From assembly GCA_024278215.1 (NCBI GenBank), contig JAJRTR010000142.1:1-16798 (forward strand): 16,798 nucleotides of DNA. Reading direction: 5' to 3'. The translations under genes were made by a program, and so were the position numbers. Below, in pieces: positions 6,699 through 14,900 of this stretch; positions within the stretch are counted from its first letter, which is position 1; each line of letters starts with the position of its first letter. The notes below the pieces were generated by a model. That model was not told the origin of the DNA. It made no database searches and saw only the letters and a program-made list of their open reading frames with translations. Source of the stretch: a bacterium. Lineage in GTDB: Bacteria; UBP15; UBA6099; JAJRTR01.

Positions 6699-8906
6699 TC
6701 ATTCATTTACATAAATGGCAGGGCCGGTTATGGTGCTCCCCGAGATCAGGACGGAATCACCGGTAGACGTTTCCAATGTGATATTGCCCGGTTCCGCCGC
6801 GATTCTGACTTGCGGTTCGGTCGGAGCTGCTACGGTTGTTCCGCCGCCGCCGCCGCAACCGGCGATATATGTTACGGCGACTAACGCGGGAATGATAATA
6901 AACACCGTTTTCGCGATGCGGACGGGCTCCGCGCCGAAGAAGAACATTCCGAGCAGAAGGAAAGCGGCGAGCGCGCCTGCGACAGTTGTCAACGCCACCG
7001 CCGATTTGCTCGAATCTGTCGAAACGAAACCGGCCGATTGTGTTCGCGCGACCTGTGCGCCTATATCGAATCCGAGAAGAAGTGTTTTTTCTTCGCCCGA
7101 TGTGAATGACGCGCTTAGCCCGGAGAATGTGATTGTGGTGAGATCGACGCCGGAGACCTGCGCGAGGGCTGTGTCGCCGCTGTCTACAAGGCCGTCGCCG
7201 TTGCTGTCGATGTACAGGTTCCACGTGATGCCGACACCGGTCTGTCCCTGTCCTGTGTTCGAGTAGGAGATGGATTTCAGGCCGGCGTCGATGTTGGTTT
7301 TAAGATTCATCGAGTGCGCTGTCACGAAGGACGCGCCGGAGGAGGCGGAGACGGTTCTCTGCGGCGGCGGCGAGACGGGCGTTTCGATTTCAGCGCCTTC
7401 GTCCAGGGTCAGCGTAAAACTCTGGTCGTCGGCGGTTGTGTGGACGTTGTTGACAATGAGCGCCGCGGAATTATATGTCGAACCGAAGCCGCTGAGGGCG
7501 AGTTCACCCGCACCGTTTGAGAGAGAGAGATTACTTGTCACAGGTGTGCCGCCAACGTCTTTGACAACCGACACGCGCCAGTCGGCGGATGTCGAACCTG
7601 AGAATTTCACAGTCGGTTTTATTGTCACGTCGCCCGAAGGGTATTCGATCTCATAAAATTTCGCCGCGAGGTGGTCCAGCTTGTCCGTCTCCGTTACTGT
7701 TCCGCTGGAAACATCAAGTGTTTTTGTCGTGACATCGGGGAAATACGACAGCGATCCGTCGACATAATCCTTTGTATAATTTGCGATATTGAAGTCTCTG
7801 TATACAGTTTCGACGTCGGTGCCGTCGGCGACGAGCAGCGAGTCGACAAGGGGAATTTCGCTTGTGTTCTGGTCGCACCAGGCATGGTTGCTGAGGTTCA
7901 GACATTCGGTTTTCATCTGCGCCCACAAGTCGACGACGAATTGCGGGTTGGAGACATTCTCTGTGATGTCCCTGAAGAAGATACTCGCGCCGTAGCCGAG
8001 AACATCGCTGAATGAGAAGTAATCAATGGAAACATCCATGTTCTGGTATCTGGCGCCGAGGTACTGGTAGACGTAGTCGTCGACATCGGGATACACTTCG
8101 TCTTCCATCCAGACTGCGTTGGATTCGAGCAGCCAGTATGTGGGGGCCTGGTAGTTTATGGCGAATTGAATGGAGTGGAAGAATTCGTGGGCGAATATAA
8201 CAGAGACGAACTCTTCGGTCGAAGTAGTCGGGTAGGTGTTGACATTGCTGTAATCGTTGTCGACCTCGATGTAAGTGGCGGCGATGTAGTCGGGATAGAG
8301 TGTTTCGGTCCATGTGCGGCCGAGGATGCCGCCGCCGGTGCCGCCCAGGAGGTCACAGACGTAAATGCGTGATTTTCCGTCCGTGTGGCTGGTGACAGGT
8401 TCCGGCAGCCCGAGTGTAGTGACTTCATAGTTCCATGAATATTCCGCAATCGAAAGCAGGCTTTGCACAAAAGCGGTTGTCGTTCTGTGGGAGCTGAGAA
8501 GCGAGGTCGTATAGACGACTCTGAAATGAGTGGAGTCCATCGTTTCATCATCCGACTCGGAGATGACTTCCGTGCAACCGTTGCTCTGCACGGAGTTCAC
8601 CGAGCGCGCGCCGTTGCGCCAGTCGCCAACCTCGATGTAGCGTGAAAGCGTGTCGCGTGTGGACTGGCGCAGGTTGTCCCAGTTTCTGACGACATTCAGT
8701 TCGGCGAGTGTGGGGTCGAGCCGCACGCCACCGACAAGCGCGGGCCGGGCAGCGGACTTGCCGCCCGGGGCGACATAATAGAGGTAGTTGTCGAGCACAT
8801 CGCTGTCGAGGTCGGCACGTGCGACAGTGATGCCGGCATACAGGGCGAAAACCGTCACCGCCGATATGATCAAAGCGGTCACAATCGTATTTTTAGAAGG
8901 TCTCAT
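6699..8906 (-). CDS. MXAN_6640-like secreted zinc metalloprotease B with atypical membrane/lipobox-like tail
   Basis: The 735-residue protein has a signal peptide ending at ARA|D (residue 31). The catalytic half (about 35-420) carries HEFFH (240-244), with E241 the general base and E261 in WLLESNAVWMED as the likely third zinc ligand, 17 residues on; VYPDVDDY follows. This is the pattern of the MXAN_6640 family of putative metalloproteases. It is clearly paralogous to the gene at 9294-11339 up to about residue 500. The C-terminal third differs: a region with a calcium-type loop DSNGDGLVD (567-575), a hydrophobic segment (~641-658), a basic link EPVRIAK, a second hydrophobic segment (~667-683) ending in lipobox-like IAGC (C684) and five glycines, then ~46 residues of polar tail. 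The ATG has GGAGC about 8 nt upstream. Substrate unknown. Confidence 0.78.
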   Translation of the reverse strand: MRPSKNTIVTALIISAVTVFALYAGITVARADLDSDVLDNYLYYVAPGGKSAARPALVGGVRLDPTLAELNVVRNWDNLRQSTRDTLSRYIEVGDWRNGARSVNSVQSNGCTEVISESDDETMDSTHFRVVYTTSLLSSHRTTTAFVQSLLSIAEYSWNYEVTTLGLPEPVTSHTDGKSRIYVCDLLGGTGGGILGRTWTETLYPDYIAATYIEVDNDYSNVNTYPTTSTEEFVSVIFAHEFFHSIQFAINYQAPTYWLLESNAVWMEDEVYPDVDDYVYQYLGARYQNMDVSIDYFSFSDVLGYGASIFFRDITENVSNPQFVVDLWAQMKTECLNLSNHAWCDQNTSEIPLVDSLLVADGTDVETVYRDFNIANYTKDYVDGSLSYFPDVTTKTLDVSSGTVTETDKLDHLAAKFYEIEYPSGDVTIKPTVKFSGSTSADWRVSVVKDVGGTPVTSNLSLSNGAGELALSGFGSTYNSAALIVNNVHTTADDQSFTLTLDEGAEIETPVSPPPQRTVSASSGASFVTAHSMNLKTNIDAGLKSISYSNTGQGQTGVGITWNLYIDSNGDGLVDSGDTALAQVSGVDLTTITFSGLSASFTSGEEKTLLLGFDIGAQVARTQSAGFVSTDSSKSAVALTTVAGALAAFLLLGMFFFGAEPVRIAKTVFIIIPALVAVTYIAGCGGGGGTTVAAPTEPQVRIAAEPGNITLETSTGDSVLISGSTITGPAIYVNE

Positions 8907-8996
8907 AAAGTTTGCTCCGTTGTTATTTTTCGAATATATTCATGTCCGGCTATAGTCGGTACACCATATAGATTGCTTTTCTGACTTAAAGTTAAA

Positions 8997-9172
8997 CCGG
9001 ATTTCTCGAACAGGAAATCCGGTGGAATCGTGATAACACCCATTCTACCGCGTTGCGACGGTGATTCGGGATCGGTCACACACCAACAGCAAGTTCCCAC
9101 ACCACTCACATGCCGCGCCTTGTATTTCAGGTGTTCTCCCGATTTTGAACCCGCATTTGTGAAATATGCGGG
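8997..9172. repeat. Composite intergenic repeat, copy 2 (related to 1869-2064)
   Basis: This copy lies between the two metalloprotease genes. Parts in plus order: hairpin CCGGATTTC/GAAATCCGG (8997-9005 / 9014-9022, perfect 9 bp); left arm AATCGTGATAACACC (9026-9040) pairing 13/15 with the right arm (9130-9144); shared interior blocks GATTCGGGATCGGTCA, CACCACTCAC and CGCCTTGTATT; and hairpin CCCGCAT/ATGCGGG (9150-9156 / 9166-9172). Order and orientation match copy 1. The rest of the 387-nt gap is A+T-richer: a lone minus-strand TATAAT at 9184-9189, a 10-bp palindrome GAATATATTC at 8932-8941, and no gene. No terminator with a T-run was found after metalloprotease A. Confidence 0.8.
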
Positions 9173-9293
9173 ATAATACATTAATTATAAATCATATTTG
9201 ACAAAAGTCTTACACATCGACATGAAAATGTTTCCGGGAATATATTGCCGAAACCGGCTGAAACGGGAAATAGACTGGCCGGAGGATCAATAA

Positions 9294-9803
9294 TTATTGG
9301 GGAAAGGTGAGTGAACAATCTGTTTTTGCCTTGATAGCGAAACCTTCCCACGAGGGTATCTCGTAGGAGTCCGAGGCGGAAACCTGTATGAACGCCGGCG
9401 GGACAGTGTCTGTGGCGTACCTGTAGAATACGGGATCGAGACAGTCGCCGGCTTCAGTCGAGCCGAGGGCGTAGTCCGTCTGGCCGATGGTTACTGTTAT
9501 TGAACTGTCCCAGACGGTTGGATCATCCGCCGGGAGAGAAACCATATTCCAGCCCTCTTTGATGCTTATCGTGTGGTCGGAGTCGGCCATTCCTGTAAAA
9601 ACAGCAGTGAGTGGTTCTTCGAGATAAATCCAGTAGGCTGATGTCCTGCCGGGTGGGTCGATGACGGATGAGCCGGCGGAATAAAGACCGTCCGCGAAGC
9701 CAACTATTCTTGTATCCGAGGGTACGCCGAAAGCCTCATAAGCCGTCTGCTCGGTCGTGTTGAAAGGAGTTCCCACGAGATGCCAGCCGATTGAGAAATC
9801 GTG
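9294..9803 (-). other. GWN-VS-P C-terminal module of metalloprotease A
   Basis: This segment encodes residues ~513-681. Landmarks are GWHLVGTP, YWIYLEEP, GWNMVSLP, W-GFAIKA, then DCSLTFP at the end. They align in order with residues encoded at 11431-11946 in the giant gene. Two GW-centred lobes and a closing cysteine-containing strand suggest a small all-beta domain used as a shared targeting, anchoring or ligand-binding tail. Confidence 0.7.
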
Positions 9804-11339
9804 GTTAAGATCGTATACCGGCCCTTCGTACCTTGTGAAATCAAGATCGTAATATTTGTTGTTGCCCTCTGTGGAAGTGTTGTCGACGATAACGACGAAA
9901 GAATCGCAGTCGGAGTTGGGGCCGATGGATATCAAGTTTTTCGAGGCCGTGCCGTCCGTCACCGTCAGATTCTCGGTAGTGAAGGCACCCGTATGTGATT
10001 CTTTAACAAGCGAAACCCGCCATTCGACATCCGTGGCCTGTGTCTGAAAAGAAAAGTCATATTGGATTATAGACGATGCTTCGGGTTCCGCGACTTTGTA
10101 AAATTTCGCCGCGAGGTGATCCAGCTGGTCGTTGTTTGTTTCGGTGCCGGAGACCTGTTTCGTAGTTACATCGGGGAAATAATCGAGGCTGCCGTCAACG
10201 TAGTTTTTAGTGTAATTACTGGTATTGAAATCCCTGAAAGTGTCGTGGATGTCGGTGGAATACCCTTGCAGGAGTTCGTCGATGTAGGGTATCTCGTTTA
10301 CCTGATACACACACCATGCGAGAGAGGGGTCGACGATACATTTCTGTTTGAAAGTTGTCCAGAGCGTTTTGACGAAGTTGTCGTCGGCGACATTCTCGGT
10401 TATGTGGTGCATAAAAATCGACGCACCGTACATGAGGATGGATTCGCTGCCCAGGGAAGTGTCCAGACTCTGGAAGAAGTAAGGCAGATACTCGCTTACA
10501 TAATCGTTGACATCGGGATAGACGTAGTCTTCCATCCATACCGAGCTCATTTCCATGAGCCAGGAGCTAGGTATGTCGTAGCTTATGCCGAACTGTATCG
10601 CGTGGAAGAACTCATGCGCCTGAACGACGGAAACGTATTCATTGAGAGTAATGCCGTGATTAAAGGTGATGCCGTTATAGTCGTTGTCGATCTCGATATA
10701 GGTAAGCGCCGAGTCGTCCGCGTATATGTCGCTTGTCCAGGTGCGTCCGAGCGGGCCGCCCGAGCCGACGAGATCGCAGATGTAGACGCGGTAGAGATTA
10801 TCGTCCTGCAGCTTCGGCGGTGGAAGCCCGTACTGATTTATCTCGGTATCCCAGATATGTTCCGAGATGCTCAGGACGTCACTGACATATTGCGAGGTGG
10901 CGGCGTGCTGTCCGGAGGTGGTATAGATAACGCGAAAATGTTCGGAGTCCGCATAGGAATCCTGTGTTTCGTCGAGCACTTCAGTGCAGCCGGTTACCGC
11001 CACACTGTAGACAGACCGATGTCCGTTTCGCCACGGGCCGAGCGTGATGTAGCGGGAGAGAATTTCGCGCGACTGCGCACTGAGATCGTCCCAGCCGCGC
11101 ACGACATTGAGTTGTGCGAGTGTCGCGCTCGGATAATGCGATCGTGCAGCTCTCGCGGTGTTCCTCTGCGCACCCGAGCCGTCACCGGTGTAGTATAGAA
11201 AATCGTTTACTACTCTGCTGTCGAAGTCGTCGGCGCTGCCGGTGGCTGAAAATGCGGCAGTGGTAAGAAGGCACAGGAAAACAATCGCCGCAAATGCTAC
11301 GACAGCGAAAAAACTCGTTTTGTTCTGTTCTGCACGCAT
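9294..11339 (-). CDS. MXAN_6640-like secreted zinc metalloprotease A with C-terminal GWN-VS-P module
   Basis: The 681-residue protein has a signal peptide cleaved near FSA|T (residue 32). The catalytic half carries HEFFH (242-246), candidate third ligand E263 in WLMEMSSVWMED, then VYPDVNDY. Blocks shared with paralogue B include LNVVRGWDDL (residues 77-86), WRNGHRSVYSV, EHFRVIYTT, the YIEIDNDY strand and YFPDVTTK. From about residue 513 the tail is a two-lobed module: FSIGWHLVGTPF, AYWIYLEE, KEGWNMVSLPA and WEGFAIKAKTDCSLTFP. The same order of motifs ends the giant protein just upstream. The ATG start yields a good signal peptide, but the ribosome-binding site is weak (AATCAAG). It lies 91 nt after the giant gene. 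The protease assignment is from motifs; substrate is unknown, the giant protein being an obvious candidate by position. Confidence 0.82.
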   Translation of the reverse strand: MRAEQNKTSFFAVVAFAAIVFLCLLTTAAFSATGSADDFDSRVVNDFLYYTGDGSGAQRNTARAARSHYPSATLAQLNVVRGWDDLSAQSREILSRYITLGPWRNGHRSVYSVAVTGCTEVLDETQDSYADSEHFRVIYTTSGQHAATSQYVSDVLSISEHIWDTEINQYGLPPPKLQDDNLYRVYICDLVGSGGPLGRTWTSDIYADDSALTYIEIDNDYNGITFNHGITLNEYVSVVQAHEFFHAIQFGISYDIPSSWLMEMSSVWMEDYVYPDVNDYVSEYLPYFFQSLDTSLGSESILMYGASIFMHHITENVADDNFVKTLWTTFKQKCIVDPSLAWCVYQVNEIPYIDELLQGYSTDIHDTFRDFNTSNYTKNYVDGSLDYFPDVTTKQVSGTETNNDQLDHLAAKFYKVAEPEASSIIQYDFSFQTQATDVEWRVSLVKESHTGAFTTENLTVTDGTASKNLISIGPNSDCDSFVVIVDNTSTEGNNKYYDLDFTRYEGPVYDLNHDFSIGWHLVGTPFNTTEQTAYEAFGVPSDTRIVGFADGLYSAGSSVIDPPGRTSAYWIYLEEPLTAVFTGMADSDHTISIKEGWNMVSLPADDPTVWDSSITVTIGQTDYALGSTEAGDCLDPVFYRYATDTVPPAFIQVSASDSYEIPSWEGFAIKAKTDCSLTFPQ

Positions 11340-11430
11340 CTTGATTTTGCGTTCACATTACAAAAATGTTGAAGAACACAGCGGCAAAATAATATTGTCA
11401 CGATTGACCTGCAAGCAGCGGTTAATCAGC

Positions 11431-11946
11431 TCAGGGCTCGAACTGGTCGGGGAACAGAAGTGTGCAATCTTCGAGCGCCTTGATCATGAAACCGACCCAG
11501 GGCTGCATGATATGATCATCGTCGATCCCTATTTTGTCCTCATATCCGTATGGTTCGGTGCTTCCGTTATACTCGTAAATATATGGTTCGATGTATTTGT
11601 CGGCATCCGTGCTGCCCATCTGGTATGTTACACCTTTATAAGAAACAGCCATTTCATTGTTCCAGGCGATCGGGAGGTTATAGGGGACGGAAACCATGTT
11701 CCAGCCTTTGTAAAGCTGAACCTGATTGGTCGTCGAAGCTATGCCGGTTGATTTAGCCGTTGTCTGTGCTTCGAAGTATACCCAGTAGCACTTGCCAGGT
11801 ACGGGTGCGCTGTGGCTTTTATAAATGTATTTCTTGTTGCTGATCTCGAAGAATGTCATGCCGTTGAGCCCCAGCGCCGCCGAAACTTCACCGATGGCGG
11901 GCTGAAGCGGTACGCCGACAAGATTCCAGCCTGCGGAGAATGTGTG
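11431..11946 (-). other. GWN-VS-P C-terminal module of the giant protein
   Basis: This segment encodes the last ~171 residues. Landmarks are FSAGWNLVGVPL, CYWVYFEA, YKGWNMVSVPY, PWVGFMIKALEDCTLLFP and a short QFEP tail. They match metalloprotease A's tail motif for motif, including the closing D-C-[ST]-L-x-F-P. Confidence 0.7.
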
Positions 11947-14900
11947 CTGCAAAGTCACAGTCGGCGGACCGTCGCTGATGACAATCTCGGATGTGCTCCC
12001 GTACCCGCTGACATTTCCGGCTTTGTCTGTCGCCCTTGCGTGAAGATAGTTCACGCCGAAGAGCAGGCCGGAAACAGTTATCTGGAAAACGCCGTTGCCG
12101 TTCGCCTGGGCGGTTCCGTTGGGGAGGGCGGTGTCCGAAGCCGGATTCGTGCATTCGCTGAAGATGGTGTCCCATATCTCACCGGTGCCGCAGGTGTTGT
12201 TGCTTATGTCCTCGTCGATGAATGTGTCGCCGTCGTTGTCGATGCCGTCGGCGCCGTTAGGTTCTTCGTCCGCGCGACCGTCGCCGTCGTTGTCGAGCTG
12301 GTCGTCGGCGCCCATGTCCAGGTCGAGTTTTACAAAGACCTCGACGTAGGCGTAAGGTTCGGGATTATTGCTCTGGTCGTAAACATAGCTGTCTAGGCTG
12401 GTGACCTGCGTGAAGAAAGTTTCGAGCGGCGAGCCGTCGGTTGTCAAAACGATATCCGGCGCTTTCGGCGCTTTTGTGTCGGTGATAAACGTCGCTCCAA
12501 GAAGCGGGGCGGTGCCGGAGGCTGCATTGCCAGCCATGTCCGTCGCGTCGAAGGTTACAGAAGTGTATCCGTCGATGTATGAGGACCCGTCGTCGGTGTT
12601 CACGGTATAGGTGGACTTGAACAATTTGTACGTGGTATCCAGAGCGGTCGCGGCGTTTGAATCGTCCGTGCTGCCCGGCTGGTTGATATTGACGGTCGGA
12701 ACGTCCGAAAGCCTTTCGTTGGTGGTGATTCTCATATATACGTTTCCGGCTTTGGATATCGGGTAGAGATCGACGCTCGTCTTCATCGGTTCGAGCAGGT
12801 TCGAGTCGAGCCAGTACGTTACGGAGAAGGTGGGAGCTTTCGTGTCTATGTTGAGGTACGCGCCGTGTTCGGGCAGTGTGTCGTCCGGGGTTACATTTCC
12901 TTCGCTGTCTTCGCCGATAACAATGATTTCCGCGTCGCCATCGATGTAATCGTCTATGCTTTCGGAGTGTACGGTGAAAACGCCGCGGAAGTAAACATTA
13001 GAACCGTCGATGGACTCTGTAATCTTGTTGCTGATATCCTGGTCGCCCTGCTGGTCCACGGAGAAAGTGGGCGGGTTGGGCAGGCCGCCCACTTCGAGGG
13101 CGGTTATGTGCATGTACACGTCGCCTGCTTTCGCTGTCTGTTTTCCCGTGGCGCCGTCGATAGTCTCAAGAGGTATGGTCAGGGCGGCGTCCGAGTAGTA
13201 GGTGACAAGGAACTTGGGCGCGCCCGAGTCCAGCACGATGATGCATTGCCCCTTTGAGGAATCGTAAAACGGCGTTAAGGAAGAACAGCCTTTCGAGCCG
13301 ACGTTTCCGCCCGCGTCTATCACGATCCCCTCGATGACGTTCTCGCCTTCGCGCAGGAATATTCCGGGGGGGTCTTCGTCGATTTTAGTGTCGCCGTCGT
13401 CGTCGGCGCCGTTGACAGGGTCCTCGTTAACGTAACCGTCGTTGTCGTAATCTATACCTTCGGGATCATTGATGTTGGTCCCGAGATCGAACGCGCCGTT
13501 TTCGTCGGTGGTAACGGTGCCGATGTAAATATCGTTGACATAGATGTTGACCTGCGCGTTTTTTTCGATATTAGTGCCTGTCATAGCTGTGCCTGAAAGC
13601 GGCGATGTCGTATTCGACGTGGGTGTGGTGACGGCGTTGAAGATGGGGAGGCCAGGCGGCGAGCTGTCCACGGTGAACATGCGGGTGAAGCCGGAGCCGC
13701 TACGGTTGTAAGCTTCGTCGAAGGCGATGACGCGCCAGTAGTAATCGCCGTCGGCCAGGCCGGGACAGCTTGCGCCGGTGTCCGGGCCGCAGGAGGGCGG
13801 CACCTGTGTCGTGCAGGATGCCGAGGAGCATGTGCTCGATGCCCAGTCGCAGTTGCTGTCGTTCTCGCAATCGTCTTCGGACGAATAACCCGAGCATGAG
13901 TAGCCGGCTTCCCACTCGCAGTACGTGTCGTTCTCGCACGATGCCTGTGTCGAATAGCCGGCGCAGTAGTAGCCGGAATCCCATAGGCAGTTTTCATCCG
14001 CCGAGCAAGTTGTGTAAGTGGTGTAGCCGTCGCATCCTTCATACGTATAGTTGTCGCACTCGGCTATGTCGTCGATCAATAGAGTGTAGTTATAATTCGT
14101 CTGTCCGTTATCAGTAATAACGGCATTGGCGGCGATATTCGTAAAGGCCGCCGAAGTGGCGACTTCGAGCGAGTATTCGAGCATATCCGAAGGCGCGGAA
14201 GACATAGTCCATCCGAATTTGGGAGTGGCGGTGTTGAGCGTCTCGCCAGCCGCCGGGGTGTTGAGTGTCGGCGACGGCGGACCGGTTGTGTCCACCTCGA
14301 ATGTGTTGGAATCATATATCGGGTTGCCAACCTGGTCGGTGAGGAAGAACGGGCTGCTGGTGGCGGTGTCGCCCAGTATCATCTGGGCGGTTCCATCGTA
14401 ATATGTGGAAACAACATTGTACACGCCCTCGTAACTCGAGGAATCCTCTGTGCCGCCTGTGTAGTCGGCGATAACAAGGCAGCCGCTTCCCGGTTTCTGT
14501 ATCGTACCCGGGTCGCCCGCGTCGCCCTCGTCTATCAGGCCGTCGCAATCGTTGTCTAACCCGTCGTTGCTTGTCGGCACCGCGGGGAAATTGTTCTGTA
14601 TCACCCTGATCGGCGCTGTCGCTCCGATAAATTTATTGCAGTAGAACGATATCGTTATGTTGTCGTCGGGGATTTCGCCTGTCACGCCGTCGCGGTCCCT
14701 GTCGTTGGAAGCCGGGTCGGGGTCCGCCGAATTTATTATGCACTCGGGGGGCTCCGAATCTATTATGAACGTGCCGCCCGTCGCCGCCTTCACAGCGTCG
14801 AGCGCGTTGTTGTACAGGTCTTCCGTCGTAAACTTCACTTCCACTTCACCGTCGGTGTAGACCATATTGGCGTCGATCTCCATGATAGCCCTGAATGTTG

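Noticed and set aside
6699-6947. Separate lipoprotein gene starting at Met654 within metalloprotease B
   Set aside because: There is no stop before it and no properly spaced ribosome-binding site; the reading frame is continuous. The lipobox-like signal is kept as a finding instead.
9199-9230. Plus-strand TTGACA as a promoter
   Set aside because: No acceptable -10 lies at 16-18 bp and no plus-strand gene follows.
10062-11198. 378-codon plus-strand ORF opposite metalloprotease A
   Set aside because: It is antisense to a well-supported secreted protease and shows no recognisable domain or ribosome-binding site. It is a frame shadow caused by codon composition.
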